The translations under genes were made by a program, and so were the position numbers. The notes under the pieces are model-generated. The model worked only from the letters and a program-made list of their open reading frames with translations. It was not told the DNA's origin and made no database searches. From positions 1 to 25,528 of the forward strand of contig AQRW01000155.1 in assembly GCA_000402295.1 (NCBI GenBank): a stretch of 25,528 nucleotides of DNA, written 5' to 3'. This DNA is from Candidatus Aerophobus profundus SCGC AAA252-L23. Lineage in GTDB: Bacteria > Aerophobota > Aerophobia > Aerophobales > Aerophobaceae. This document shows, piece after piece, positions 1-8,581 of the stretch (the first letter of the stretch is position 1; each line of letters opens with the position of its first letter).

Positions 1-95
1 TGGCCAGTACTGTTACTCTGGTAGCTATCCTGGTTCAAAATCAATTTGACTGTACCCTTTATTCCTTTCACATAGGTCCTCTTCTCTGGATATTG
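1..95 (+). repeat. 95-bp perfect inverted repeat, copy A
   Basis: Bases 1-95 equal the reverse complement of 8731-8825 with no mismatch. Identity ends at base 96 (G here, A in the complement of 8730). The repeat lies inside O-antigen ligase coding sequence in both places. Copy A begins exactly at the first base of the window, so its left limit may be an edge effect and the true repeat could be longer. Confidence 0.95.
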
Positions 96-155
96 GTCGG
101 TCTGATTTGCTTCACGGAAAGAAAACTAAATCTATCAAAGAAGGTAGACAAATAA
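1..155 (+). CDS. O-antigen ligase, C-terminal end only (partial at window edge)
   Basis: The frame starting at base 3 is open from the window edge and stops with TAA at 153-155, giving 50 residues. The first 31 of them, up to WIL, are identical to residues 346-376 of the - strand O-antigen ligase at 8710-9858. After WIL this copy continues with VGLICFTERKLNLSKKVDK, a plausible hydrophobic then basic ligase tail. The - strand copy instead switches to NAPAEE and stops. I infer that this is the native 3' end of the same ligase gene, which would be about 395 residues long. The ArnT-like gene starts 23 bases downstream on the same strand, so the ligase and ArnT cassette were probably one transcription unit. 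Confidence 0.8.
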   Translation, partial: ASTVTLVAILVQNQFDCTLYSFHIGPLLWILVGLICFTERKLNLSKKVDK

Positions 156-178
156 GAAATAGAAAAGAAGGCTACTAG

Positions 179-1855
179 GTGAACTCTAATTTCCGGAGGA
201 ATCTTCTTAATAATAGTTGGTTTCTCATTCTTATCCTCATCCTAATAAGTTGTTTCCTATACTTTTTTGACCTGGGGAAAGGCTCTCTTTATAATACTGA
301 TGAACCAATCTATGGCGAGGTAGCCAGGGAGATGATAAAACTGGGAGACTGGTTTACCCTTCACTTCAATTACCAGGAGTGGTTTGACAAGCCACCCCTT
401 TATATCTGGACCATTGCCTTATTTTTTAGGATTTTTGGATACAGTGAATTGGCCGTCCGGCTCCCTTCGGCTCTATCTGGTCTGGGGGGAGTACTAATGC
501 TTTACTTTTTAGGCAAAAGTATCCTGGGACAGAAAACAGCCTTTCTTTCCGCGATGATACTGACTACCAGTTTACAATACGTCATTCAATCACGATTAGC
601 CGTACTGGATATTACCCTGAGTTTTTTTATCAGTTCATCACTCTTGTTTTTTTATCTAGCTATCAAGGGCACCAGGAGACAACTTTATGGTCGGCTCTTT
701 TTTCTCTCTATGGCTCTGGCTACTCTCACCAAAGGACCAATAGGCCTCTTGCTGCCTCTGCTGATTATCGGTCTCTATTTAGTTCTTACCCGACAATTGA
801 GTCAATTAAAAGAAATGAGATTGTGGGAAGGAACTTTAATCTATTTAGCCATAGCTTCTCCCTGGTTCATCATTCAGACAGCTTGGCACGGAAAAGAATT
901 TATCTCTTCTTTTTTTCTCCTCCGTCATTTAAGTAGATACCTCACTTCCTTTCAGGGACACGGAGCTCCCTTTTACTATTTTGTGATAGTCCTTTTTCTG
1001 GGTTTTCTTCCCTGGAGTTGTTTTATTCCGATCACTTTTAAACACTGTATTAGTCTAATCAGAAAAAAATGGAGCTCCGGGGACTTTAACAAAATAGCCT
1101 TCCTTCTTATCTGGTTTGGGGTAATATTCTTGTTTTTCTCCGCGGGAAAGAGTAAACTGCCCGGTTACATCTTGCCCGCTTATCCACCCCTGGCTGTCCT
1201 GATGGGAACCTTCTGGTCCAACTTGGAGAGCTACCCATCTCAGAAAAGGGGAATATTCTGGTCTTTACTCATTTTTCTCTTAATAGAGGTAACCGTATTG
1301 GTTTTGACTATTACTGTTCTCAAAGAACAATTTTCACTTGAGTATGCCCGCTACGGATCCAGCGTAATAGTGCTAATTCTAACATTAATGGGTGGTAGTT
1401 TTCTCGGCCTAATTTTTTCCCTTCAAGACAAGAAAATCCCTTTCATCCCGGTGGTAATGACCGTAACTACCCTTCTCTTATTGGTCCTCTTGGTCCAATA
1501 TATTCTTCCTCAGGTACAACTTTTCCAAACGACTAAACCTTTAGCTCAAAAAGTTGCCTCTTTAATTAGACCCGGAGAAAAGATCGGTAACTATCCAGTC
1601 CAGGCCGAAGCACCCATATCCTTTGACTGTAATTTGATATTCTATGCTGACCACCCGGTAATAGCTATTGAATCTGACCATAAACTTATTCAATTTCTTA
1701 CCTCTAAAGAACGAGTTTACTGTCTAATGAATAAAAACGCTTATTTACAAGTCAGAGAGAGGTTAGGAAAAACTCCTTATTATGTTCTGGAGAAGAGGGA
1801 AGATAATATTCTTCTTTCCAACAAACCATCCTCTCATTTCGGAGGAAATCAATGA
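179..1855 (+). CDS. ArnT/PMT-like membrane glycosyltransferase (GT83 type)
   Basis: This 558-residue polytopic protein should transfer a sugar from an undecaprenyl-phosphate donor to an acceptor such as lipid A, at the periplasmic face of the inner membrane. It has a first membrane segment near residues 14-30. The following periplasmic loop holds the acidic motif DEPIYGEVAREM (41-52) and FDKPPLYIW (69-77), matching the Asp-Glu and Lys-Pro features of the ArnT family. About ten further hydrophobic segments and a soluble C-terminal part (about 450-558) follow. The start is GTG at 179, with a weak purine-rich stretch (GAAAAGAAGG) upstream. Its stop overlaps the next gene by 4 nt (ATGA). The downstream GT2 and SMR genes fit donor synthesis and flipping. 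The sugar is unknown, since no ArnA or ArnB is present. Family is secure; substrate is inferred. Confidence 0.85.
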   Translation: MNSNFRRNLLNNSWFLILILILISCFLYFFDLGKGSLYNTDEPIYGEVAREMIKLGDWFTLHFNYQEWFDKPPLYIWTIALFFRIFGYSELAVRLPSALSGLGGVLMLYFLGKSILGQKTAFLSAMILTTSLQYVIQSRLAVLDITLSFFISSSLLFFYLAIKGTRRQLYGRLFFLSMALATLTKGPIGLLLPLLIIGLYLVLTRQLSQLKEMRLWEGTLIYLAIASPWFIIQTAWHGKEFISSFFLLRHLSRYLTSFQGHGAPFYYFVIVLFLGFLPWSCFIPITFKHCISLIRKKWSSGDFNKIAFLLIWFGVIFLFFSAGKSKLPGYILPAYPPLAVLMGTFWSNLESYPSQKRGIFWSLLIFLLIEVTVLVLTITVLKEQFSLEYARYGSSVIVLILTLMGGSFLGLIFSLQDKKIPFIPVVMTVTTLLLLVLLVQYILPQVQLFQTTKPLAQKVASLIRPGEKIGNYPVQAEAPISFDCNLIFYADHPVIAIESDHKLIQFLTSKERVYCLMNKNAYLQVRERLGKTPYYVLEKREDNILLSNKPSSHFGGNQ

Positions 1856-2568
1856 AAAGAAGTCTTTCAGTTATACTTCCTGCCTTTAATGAGCAGGACA
1901 ATATTGAACTGGTCATTAAATCAGCCCTGGAATTTCTACCCTCCGTGGCCTCCCATTATGAGATTATCGTGGTGGACGATGGAAGCAGGGACAGAACACC
2001 TCAAATAGTAGACTCCTTAGCCCGGCGCTATCAAGAAGTCATTTCTCTACACCATCCCGGTAATCAGGGTTACGGTGCGACTCTGCGGACCGGTTTTGAC
2101 CAGGCCAAGAATGACCTGATTTTTTTTATGGATGGAGACGGGCAGTTTGACATCAAGGAACTTTCTCTGCTTGTGAATTTTATTGAAGAGACAGATTTGG
2201 TTTGTGGATACCGAATTAAACGGGCTGACTCTCTAAGAAGAAAGATCAATGCCCAACTTTATAACTGGTTAATTAAATCTTTGTTTAATCTCAAAGTCAG
2301 AGATATTGACTGTGCCTTCAAATTGCTGAGACACCAGGTAATCAAGAATATTAACCTGGAGTCAAGTGGGGCTTTGATTAATGCTGAACTCCTTATCCTG
2401 GCCAAGAAAAAAGGCTATCAAATCCGAGAAGTGGGCATAAGTCATTACCCCAGAGTCAAGGGAAAACAAACCGGGGCAAAACTTCTGGTCATTTGGCGAG
2501 CTTTTACAGAAGTAATGAAGTTCAAAAAAAGATTGAAAGACAAGAAAACTGGGGGAGAAAAAAATTGA
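1852..2568 (+). CDS. Dpm/ArnC-like polyprenyl-phosphate glycosyltransferase (GT2)
   Basis: This 238-residue cytoplasmic GT-A enzyme resembles dolichyl/undecaprenyl-phosphate sugar synthases. It shows the N-terminal nucleotide-binding start VILPAFNE (7-14), VDDGS (41-45), and the metal-binding DGDGQF (94-99). Unlike E. coli ArnC it has no C-terminal membrane segments. It ends in a lysine-rich tail that may sit against the membrane. A strong GGAGG lies 6 nt before the ATG, and the start overlaps the ArnT stop as ATGA. It likely loads a nucleotide sugar onto undecaprenyl phosphate for the flanking SMR flippase and ArnT-like transferase. The sugar cannot be told from sequence. Confidence 0.85.
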   Translation: MKRSLSVILPAFNEQDNIELVIKSALEFLPSVASHYEIIVVDDGSRDRTPQIVDSLARRYQEVISLHHPGNQGYGATLRTGFDQAKNDLIFFMDGDGQFDIKELSLLVNFIEETDLVCGYRIKRADSLRRKINAQLYNWLIKSLFNLKVRDIDCAFKLLRHQVIKNINLESSGALINAELLILAKKKGYQIREVGISHYPRVKGKQTGAKLLVIWRAFTEVMKFKKRLKDKKTGGEKN

Positions 2569-2930
2569 AAGCGGGAGTACTCATCTTACTAAGTATAATT
2601 TTGGGCGTCTTGGGACAATTGTCTTTGAAACAAGGCATGATGGAGGAAGGGGAGATTTTAATTAGACCAGAAAAAATACTTCCCACCCTTTTATTGATAT
2701 TCAGCCATCCCTTTGTCTTGTTGGGACTATTTTTTTATGCCGTCAGTACGATATTTTGGTTAATAGTTCTCTCCCGCGTAGAATTGAGCTATGCTTATCC
2801 CATGCTCAGCTTAGGATACGTGTTGGTAGTCTTCTTTTCCTGGGTTCTATGGCGAGAACAGATTTCTTCCTTGAGAATCTTCAGTCTTCTACTAATCTGC
2901 GTCGGGGTCATTTTGCTTTCCCGATCCTGA
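2565..2930 (+). CDS. Small multidrug resistance (SMR) family protein, ArnE-like flippase candidate
   Basis: This 121-residue protein has four hydrophobic segments, the normal SMR/EamA-like small transporter size. Visible family features are the N-terminal segment with GVLGQLSLKQG, and the later SRVELSYAYPMLSLGYV stretch typical of the ArnE/ArnF and EmrE group. I chose TTG at 2565. It forms a 4-nt TTGA overlap with the upstream stop and has GGGGGAG seven bases before it. A longer frame from 2493 would add a charged segment overlapping the GT2 gene without a good ribosome site. Between a Dpm-like GT2 and an ArnT-like transferase, the likely job is flipping an undecaprenyl-phosphate sugar across the inner membrane. 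Drug efflux is possible but less fitting. Confidence 0.8.
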   Translation: MKAGVLILLSIILGVLGQLSLKQGMMEEGEILIRPEKILPTLLLIFSHPFVLLGLFFYAVSTIFWLIVLSRVELSYAYPMLSLGYVLVVFFSWVLWREQISSLRIFSLLLICVGVILLSRS

Positions 2931-2949
2931 CTTTATTCGAGGTTAATCT

Positions 2950-3981
2950 ATGCATATTGTTCACCTTACTCCTTATATGGGTCTGGGAGGAACAGAAAGA
3001 TGTATCATCAATTTGATTAGTCAGGGACTAAACAAGGGGTATCAACTCAGTCTAATTTCTCCTCCCGGTCCCGGTTTGAAGCGACTATCTACTCAGGTAA
3101 GAGTTCACCTAATAGAAAACTGGAGTGCTTCAAGACCTTTTCGGTCAATTAATTGTCTCAAGACCATATTGTTAAAAGTAGCTGAGCAAGCTGATCTTAT
3201 TCAAGTTCATGCTGCTGCCGAGATGGCTTATCTGAGCAAGAGATTTCTCCCCACCAAGCCGCTAATATTCACCTGTCACGGGTATGATAATTTCTTACGC
3301 TCCCGGCTCAATTATTGGGTAGCCTCTCGTTTCTTGGGAAAAGTGGAACAAATAATTATCTTAAATCCCCAGGATGAAAGTTCTTTCATTAAAGCAGGTA
3401 TCGAGAAAGAAAAATTAGTTATTATTCCCAATGGGGTAGAGGAGCGATTCTTTACCTCTATCCAGTCTAAAAGACCCTCTTGTCGGCTGGTAGGTCTGGT
3501 GGGAAGACTGGTCAAACAAAAAAGGCCCGCCTGGGCCATTAAAGCCCAGGCTAAGTATAAATTTGCCTCCCGTCTCCTTCTCATCGGAGAAGGACCCCTA
3601 AGGTTTAACCTGGAGAGACTGGTGAAAGAATTACATCTGGAAAATGAGGTAGAATTCCTGGGCTACCAGGAAAAACCAGAAGAGATTTATCCTTCTCTCT
3701 CCTATCTCTTACTTTGCTCTCGCAATGAAGCTTTCCCCCTGGTTATTCTGGAGTCCTTGGCTGTCGGTGTGCCAGTCCTCATCCCTTCTTGGTTACCTGG
3801 GTTGAAGAAATTCTGGAGTCCTTTACCCGGGATTATTATTTACCGGAAAGCAGAAGAAATCAAAACCCGGATAGAGCAATCTAACTTTGATCCGCTCAAA
3901 CTTCAGAAGTTTGCTCGCTCCTTTCTCTGGAAAAACATCTTCCCTCGCTATCAAGAAGTATATAACCGTTTAATCACTTAA
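2950..3981 (+). CDS. GT4 family glycosyltransferase (group 1)
   Basis: This 343-residue GT-B retaining glycosyltransferase has the N-terminal acceptor-domain loop GLGGTE (11-16). NGV at 161-163 sits near the domain linker, and GLVGRLVKQKRP at about 182-193 opens the C-terminal Rossmann half. The catalytic EX7E motif is E260-AFPLVIL-E268. The start is ATG with GAGG seven bases upstream. It closes the + strand LPS cassette, 19 nt after the SMR gene. The gene ends tail-to-tail with the opposing LpxB-related gene, overlapping it by 12 nt, so no terminator separates them. It probably adds a sugar to LPS core or O-chain. Donor and acceptor are not identifiable. Confidence 0.85.
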   Translation: MHIVHLTPYMGLGGTERCIINLISQGLNKGYQLSLISPPGPGLKRLSTQVRVHLIENWSASRPFRSINCLKTILLKVAEQADLIQVHAAAEMAYLSKRFLPTKPLIFTCHGYDNFLRSRLNYWVASRFLGKVEQIIILNPQDESSFIKAGIEKEKLVIIPNGVEERFFTSIQSKRPSCRLVGLVGRLVKQKRPAWAIKAQAKYKFASRLLLIGEGPLRFNLERLVKELHLENEVEFLGYQEKPEEIYPSLSYLLLCSRNEAFPLVILESLAVGVPVLIPSWLPGLKKFWSPLPGIIIYRKAEEIKTRIEQSNFDPLKLQKFARSFLWKNIFPRYQEVYNRLIT

Positions 3982-5190
3982 TTTATCAACGGTTCTTCCG
4001 ATTACATTGGCGATTCGCTCAGTGGCTCCCGGCTTTCCCATTCTTCTCCGACCCTCTCTAATTAGTTTTTCAAACCTACCCGGATTAGTTAGAATTGAAC
4101 AAACTTTTTCGGCTATTGCTTCAGCGTCAGGTTTTACCAGGAAAACTGCTCCTCCGATTAGTTGCTGTTGGATTTGCAAAAACCTCCTGGTTATCTGGGG
4201 TCCTTTCCCCGGAAAGCTGACCAGGGATTTACCCAGTCCTACCACCTGCTCATTGGCCATTCCTGAGACTCCTATAACTACCCGCGATTGGTCAAGGATA
4301 TCACCGAATTTGCCCTTGATAACTTTTATTTTAGTACCCTGGGAATCAGTAAGATAACCTACTATCCCGGCTGTCTGAACATCCTTTTTAGTGCCTGTGA
4401 GAGACCAGTCCTTTCCCCGGGCTAACTTTCTTTTTATCTCTGCCAGCTTTAGAGAAGGAGCCAGGGCTAAAAGGTAAGTTATCTTTCCAGAAAAATTAGC
4501 TTCCCGGTCAATTAAGCTGACCGCCGCCAGGATGGTGGAAAGATTGTGGTAAGCCTCTTGACGGCTACCGGGAAGAATCCCCACCACATAGGGATTTCTT
4601 TCCGCATTAAGAGATCGATGAGTTATCTCCAAACAGTCGAGCATCAGATTACCCACCCAGTAAGCTTTTATTCCCCATTCTTGTAATGAGACAGTAGTTC
4701 TTTCGTCGCGGGGAAAAACCAGGCAGCAAAAACGTTTAATTAGCCACTTTTCCACCAAATAATGGTTCTTGAATGCTCCGGCATAAACTGATTTAGCTGT
4801 AGGAAAAAAAATGATCGGACGTCGGACAAAAAGAGAAGCAAGAACAATCAAAAGAACATCCCCCACGCACACAGTTATCCGAACTTTTCTTCTGAGACCG
4901 CGCAGTACTCTAAGTTGCTCCTTAAATACTTTAAGCCAACCGGCAAATATATCCTTAGTTAGATAATAGAGATTGAAACCAGCAAAACCACCACTGGGCA
5001 AGATCTTCTTAGGTCCAATAGTCTCAATCCGGCTTAAATGATCCCAGGCCAGGCCTTGACCTACTAGAGGCAAAGCTATTATCTTCCAGGGAGTAGCCTG
5101 CTCTTGGAGTTTTTCGGCAATCTTGGCCGCAATGGTGTCCTCAGCATGACCATTAGAGAGAAAGAGAATACTATCCGGAAGATCAACCAT
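3970..5190 (-). CDS. LpxB-related glycosyltransferase (GT19-like, TIGR03492-type)
   Basis: This protein of about 406 residues has the GT-B layout of lipid-A-disaccharide synthase but diverges from true LpxB. It opens with LFLSNGHAED (9-18), where LpxB has AGExSGD, and shows VFPRDERT (158-165) and LPGSRQEA (206-213). It ends with a conserved-looking SGMANEQVVGLG stretch. These match the family described as lipid-A-disaccharide synthase-related protein, known from Cyanobacteria and Deinococcus among others. I chose the ATG at 5190. AGGGAG sits seven bases before it, whereas it would be one base from the ATG at 5196. It follows a GT2 gene by 27 nt. The acceptor and donor are unknown, and activity on lipid A precursors is only an analogy. 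Confidence 0.75.
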   Translation of the reverse strand: MVDLPDSILFLSNGHAEDTIAAKIAEKLQEQATPWKIIALPLVGQGLAWDHLSRIETIGPKKILPSGGFAGFNLYYLTKDIFAGWLKVFKEQLRVLRGLRRKVRITVCVGDVLLIVLASLFVRRPIIFFPTAKSVYAGAFKNHYLVEKWLIKRFCCLVFPRDERTTVSLQEWGIKAYWVGNLMLDCLEITHRSLNAERNPYVVGILPGSRQEAYHNLSTILAAVSLIDREANFSGKITYLLALAPSLKLAEIKRKLARGKDWSLTGTKKDVQTAGIVGYLTDSQGTKIKVIKGKFGDILDQSRVVIGVSGMANEQVVGLGKSLVSFPGKGPQITRRFLQIQQQLIGGAVFLVKPDAEAIAEKVCSILTNPGRFEKLIREGRRRMGKPGATERIANVIGRTVDKLSD

Positions 5191-5217
5191 AAACATACTC
5201 CCTAAGCAATAAGAGAA

Positions 5218-6123
5218 TTAAGACACCCTTTCCAGAGCTTCCCTAATTCCTTGCATATAAGCATGATGAGAGATTATTCCCAGAATAATATCCGAAAGAA
5301 AGTGATGGTTATTTTTTTCCAGATAAGAAAACAATCTTCTGATCCCTTTTTTCTCGCTCCACCCGCCCAAGTTGAGTAAGCTATCCATAAGAAAAAAGAG
5401 GGGGTGAAAGTGAGTCATCAATTTCACCTTGAAAGTAGGTTGTTTTCGGTAGAAGATCACGGCCATTCGGCCTCTCTCTTTTTCTCGGGCACATACCCGA
5501 GGGAGTTGAGCCGGAGTAACTCTCTTCCGAAGGTGGTACCCAACGGCTCTCTTATTAGTCATCACTCTCAAGCCAATCTTTTTCAATCTCTCGCCCAACT
5601 CCAGATCCTCCCAACCGTACTCATTGAAATCCGTATCAAAAAGACCCGCCTGGGCCAAAAATTTCTTTTTCACCGAAACGTTACCGGTAGCAAAAAAAGC
5701 CGCGGAGATGTCGGACAACTTCACCCTGGCTTGTACTCGGGGATCGGGATTGTCCGTGTTTATCACCAGACCCCTCACTATTATCCCGGAATGATTCCCT
5801 TGAGAAGCAATATGTTCTTCCACAAAACGGTGACTGACTACCAGGTCGCTATCAATAAAAATGATAATCTCTCCTTTAGCCCGGGTAATTCCATAGTTTC
5901 TAGCTGCCGCAGGACCTTCCTTATTTTTCCAGAAATATCTCAGCGGGCCGGCGGAACTCAGAGATTTTATCATTCTAGCGGTGCCATCGGTAGAGCCATC
6001 ATCCACCACTATGACTTCGTAAGTCTCGGAGGAGCAGCTCTGGTCAAAAAGTGAGCCAAGAGCCTGCTCAAGAATTTTCTTGCGGTTATACGTAGGAATT
6101 ATGACACTTACTTGAAGATTCAA
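5218..6123 (-). CDS. GT2 family glycosyltransferase
   Basis: This 301-residue GT-A enzyme starts with VSVIIPTYNR (5-14). It carries DDGSTDGT (41-48), the metal-binding DSD (91-93), GNVSV (147-151) and GWEDLELGERL (170-180), whose ED pair is the usual catalytic-base region of chondroitin-synthase-like GT2 enzymes. The C-terminal part (about 200-301) is basic and aromatic and may be a membrane-association or partner region. The start is TTG at 6123, with AAGGA eight bases upstream. It lies 14 nt after msbA and 27 nt before the LpxB-related gene, so the three are probably cotranscribed. A role in LPS or surface polysaccharide assembly is inferred from context. Confidence 0.85.
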   Translation of the reverse strand: MNLQVSVIIPTYNRKKILEQALGSLFDQSCSSETYEVIVVDDGSTDGTARMIKSLSSAGPLRYFWKNKEGPAAARNYGITRAKGEIIIFIDSDLVVSHRFVEEHIASQGNHSGIIVRGLVINTDNPDPRVQARVKLSDISAAFFATGNVSVKKKFLAQAGLFDTDFNEYGWEDLELGERLKKIGLRVMTNKRAVGYHLRKRVTPAQLPRVCAREKERGRMAVIFYRKQPTFKVKLMTHFHPLFFLMDSLLNLGGWSEKKGIRRLFSYLEKNNHHFLSDIILGIISHHAYMQGIREALERVS

Positions 6124-6137
6124 TATCTAAATCCTTT

Positions 6138-7865
6138 TTATTCCCTAAATTGCGCTTGATAAAGTTGGGTATAGATTCCCCCTTGAGCCAAGAGCTCCTC
6201 ATGGGAACCAATCTGGTCAATTTTTTTATTGTTAAGTACCACCACTCTATTAGCTCCCATAATGGTGGAAAGCCGGTGAGCAATGATAAAGGAAGTCCGA
6301 TTTTCCAGTAGCTTATCCAGGGCTTCCTTAACCTGGGCTTCAGTTTGGGTATCCAGAGCCGAAGTAGCTTCATCAAGGATGAGTATACGAGGATTTCTCA
6401 GGATAGCCCGAGCAATGGCGATTCGCTGACGTTCCCCCCCCGACAATTTGACTCCTCTCTCCCCAATTTCAGTGTCGTATCCTTGGGGTAGAGAAAGAAT
6501 AAAATCATGGATATTAGCCTGGCTGGCCGCAGCAATTATTTCTTCCTGGTTGGCTTCCCTGCTTCCATAGGTGATATTATCCCTGATGGTACCGCTAAAA
6601 AGAATGGTTTCCTGAGGTACAATACTTATCTGCTCTCTAAGAGAAGCCACTTTGACTTTCTTGATATCATACCCATCAATGGTAATGCGTCCCGACGTCG
6701 GATCATAAAAACGGGGCACCAGGCTGACTAAGGTAGTTTTCCCCACTCCACTAACTCCTACCAGGGCAACTTTTTCCCCCGGCTCCACGGTCAAACTAAT
6801 GTTTTCCAAAACTAAATCTCTCTCATTATACCCAAAGGAGATACTCTCAAATTTAATCTGACCCTTAATAGAGGGCATTTCCTTAGCCCCAGGTATTTCC
6901 GTTATCTCTGGTGGGGTATCCAGTATCTCAAAAACTCTTTCGGCTGAGGCAATAGCTTGCTGGAAAAAACCATAAGCCTGGCTGATTTGAGAAAGAGGAT
7001 TAACCGCTATACCAATGTAACCCAGGAAGGTGATCAACTCTCCCATGGTTAATTCACCTTGAACCACCTCTCTTCCTCCATACCATAGAATGGCGATTAA
7101 CCCGATAAAGGCTAAAGTTTCCATCAGTGGCGTAAGAGCTGCAATTACTCGAGCTCTTCTGATAATTAACTGGAGCATTTTCAGATTAATCCTCCGAAAT
7201 TTTTCAATCTCGTGCCTCTCCATGGTAAAAGATTTGACTACTTCAATTCCACTTATCGTTTCCTCAAGTCTAGAGGAGATGTCGGCCATTTTGCTTTGAA
7301 CGAAACCACTGAATTCTTTTATCCAGGTGCCAAATTTGCCCATAGCAAAGGCGAGAAAAGGAAGAATCGCCAGGACACACAAAGAAAGCCGCCAATTCAT
7401 ATAAAATATGAATCCCAGAACCCCGATAAAAACGAGAATATTGGCAAAGAAACTGCTAAGGAACGCGGTAACGGCGTTTTGGATTACTTCAACATCGTTG
7501 ACTACTCGGGAGATTATCTCGCCGGTGTGCTTTTTTTTATAAAATCCCAGGGAAAGATATTGGAGGTGACGGTAAAGAACATTACGTAGGTCGGTGATTA
7601 CTTTGGTAGAGACTAAATGAGTTAGATAACTCTGTCCAAAAGAAAAAAGAGCCTTTATTCCCAAAAGTCCAACCAGTCCAAGAGCAATAAGATTTAAGAG
7701 ATCGAGATTTTTTTCTTTGAGAAGAGCTGAATCTATTAGACCTTTTCCAATAATCCAGGGAATAGCCAGGGTGGAGAAGGAAGCACCCAGGGTACAGAAA
7801 ATAGCTAAAGCCAGGGGGGGCCAATAAGGCTTAAAATAGCTAAGAATACGGCGCACTGTTCCCAT
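6138..7865 (-). CDS. msbA: MsbA-like lipid ABC exporter (fused TMD-NBD)
   Basis: This 575-residue half-transporter has six membrane helices in residues 1-300 and a C-terminal ATPase. It shows Walker A GVSGVGKT (370-377), Q-loop Q418, signature LSGGE (474-478), Walker B ILILDE (494-499) and switch histidine H530. Length and order match MsbA and related type IV ABC exporters, which work as dimers. With lpxB and other LPS genes nearby, flipping of lipid A-core across the inner membrane is the most likely job, though drug or peptide exporters look much alike. The ATG is preceded by a modest AAGAAGAG. A repeat mosaic fills the space upstream, and no clear promoter was seen. Confidence 0.85.
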   Translation of the reverse strand: MGTVRRILSYFKPYWPPLALAIFCTLGASFSTLAIPWIIGKGLIDSALLKEKNLDLLNLIALGLVGLLGIKALFSFGQSYLTHLVSTKVITDLRNVLYRHLQYLSLGFYKKKHTGEIISRVVNDVEVIQNAVTAFLSSFFANILVFIGVLGFIFYMNWRLSLCVLAILPFLAFAMGKFGTWIKEFSGFVQSKMADISSRLEETISGIEVVKSFTMERHEIEKFRRINLKMLQLIIRRARVIAALTPLMETLAFIGLIAILWYGGREVVQGELTMGELITFLGYIGIAVNPLSQISQAYGFFQQAIASAERVFEILDTPPEITEIPGAKEMPSIKGQIKFESISFGYNERDLVLENISLTVEPGEKVALVGVSGVGKTTLVSLVPRFYDPTSGRITIDGYDIKKVKVASLREQISIVPQETILFSGTIRDNITYGSREANQEEIIAAASQANIHDFILSLPQGYDTEIGERGVKLSGGERQRIAIARAILRNPRILILDEATSALDTQTEAQVKEALDKLLENRTSFIIAHRLSTIMGANRVVVLNNKKIDQIGSHEELLAQGGIYTQLYQAQFRE

Positions 7866-7912
7866 GAATCTACTCTTCTTATTCTCAAGGTAATAAGTCT
7901 AAATTTCCTAGG

Positions 7913-8079
7913 GTAGCCGCAACCTTCAGGTTGCGCTTGTTTTTCGCAGGCTAAAGCCTGCGGCTACCGGATCATAATAGAGGGGCTAAAGCCTGCGGCT
8001 ACCACTTTCTATGAGATTGCCACGCCTGCCCTTGGCAGACTCGCAATGACAGAAGAGGGCGACTGAAGTCGCCCCTACC
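7913..8079. repeat. Palindromic repeat mosaic 1 (REPIN-like)
   Basis: This intergenic cluster has five parts. 7913-7935 is GTAGC followed by hairpin CGCAACCT-TC-AGGTTGCG. 7945-7967 is the inverse orientation of GTAGC with CGCAGGCT-TT-AGCCTGCG, so the two form a large inverted pair. 7968-8002 is one inverted copy of the roughly 35-bp unit seen in tandem at 22946-23015. 8014-8050 carries GATTGCCACG...ACTCGCAATGAC. 8057-8079 is an inverted GTAG plus GGGCGACT-TC-AGTCGCCC. The same module order recurs at 21873-22006. No transposase is nearby. Function is unknown; mRNA end protection or a mobile RAYT-type origin are possible. Confidence 0.85.
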
Positions 8080-8134
8080 TGGTCCCTTTATAATTTTAGG
8101 GTGAGTCTAATATTTGCAAAGGTAATTAGAAGAC

Positions 8135-8470
8135 TTATTTAATTTTCCACCTTTTCTTAAATCCTCCTATATATGACTGAAGATCCTCTTGAAGCTGCCC
8201 GGGCTCTGCTACAAAAGAAGAAAGCTCCTGATAAGCTTCCTCCAGAGATTCACTTAACCAGGAACTTAACCCTTTTTTCTTTATTTCTTCAAAGTGTCCG
8301 GTATTTTCGCCTTGAAGCATTTTTAATTGCTTCTTTTCATCTTTTTGCATGGACCGGCGCATCTTACGGGGAAGATGATTTCTGAGAACAACTCTTAAAT
8401 TTACGGTAAAGTCTTTAATTATCTCGGTCATCTCTTCTTGAGTATATTCTTTTTTTCTCCAGAATACCAT
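8135..8470 (-). CDS. Small charged hypothetical protein
   Basis: I do not recognise this 111-residue protein. It has no signal peptide or membrane segment. It is rich in Lys, Glu and Gln, with predicted helical stretches, and contains RNHLPRKMRRSMQKDEKKQ in the middle. The ATG at 8470 is preceded by a good AAGGAG six to seven bases upstream, so it looks like a real gene rather than chance. It follows the V-type ATPase subunit D tail by 111 nt on the same strand, so it may belong to the end of that operon. It precedes the repeat mosaic and msbA. No function is proposed. Confidence 0.55.
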   Translation of the reverse strand: MVFWRKKEYTQEEMTEIIKDFTVNLRVVLRNHLPRKMRRSMQKDEKKQLKMLQGENTGHFEEIKKKGLSSWLSESLEEAYQELSSFVAEPGQLQEDLQSYIGGFKKRWKIK

Positions 8471-8581
8471 TTTCCATCTCCTTTTTCAAAAAATAAAGTT
8501 GCGCCTGGCTAAATTTTCACAACACGCAACCTACATCCATAAACAAATAAGAAAAAGTAATCCAACATTAAACTTCAGAAG

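Noticed and set aside
2493..2564. Longer N-terminus for the SMR protein
   Set aside because: It adds a charged, non-membrane stretch in an alternate frame of the GT2 gene. TTG 2565 has a well-spaced GGGGGAG.
5404..6054. 216-codon + strand open frame opposite the GT2 gene
   Set aside because: It is fully antisense to a clear GT2 enzyme, has no family features and its composition mirrors the opposite strand.
7866..8134. Insertion sequence in the gap upstream of msbA
   Set aside because: There is no transposase frame, terminal inverted repeats or target duplication. The space is filled by short palindromic repeats.
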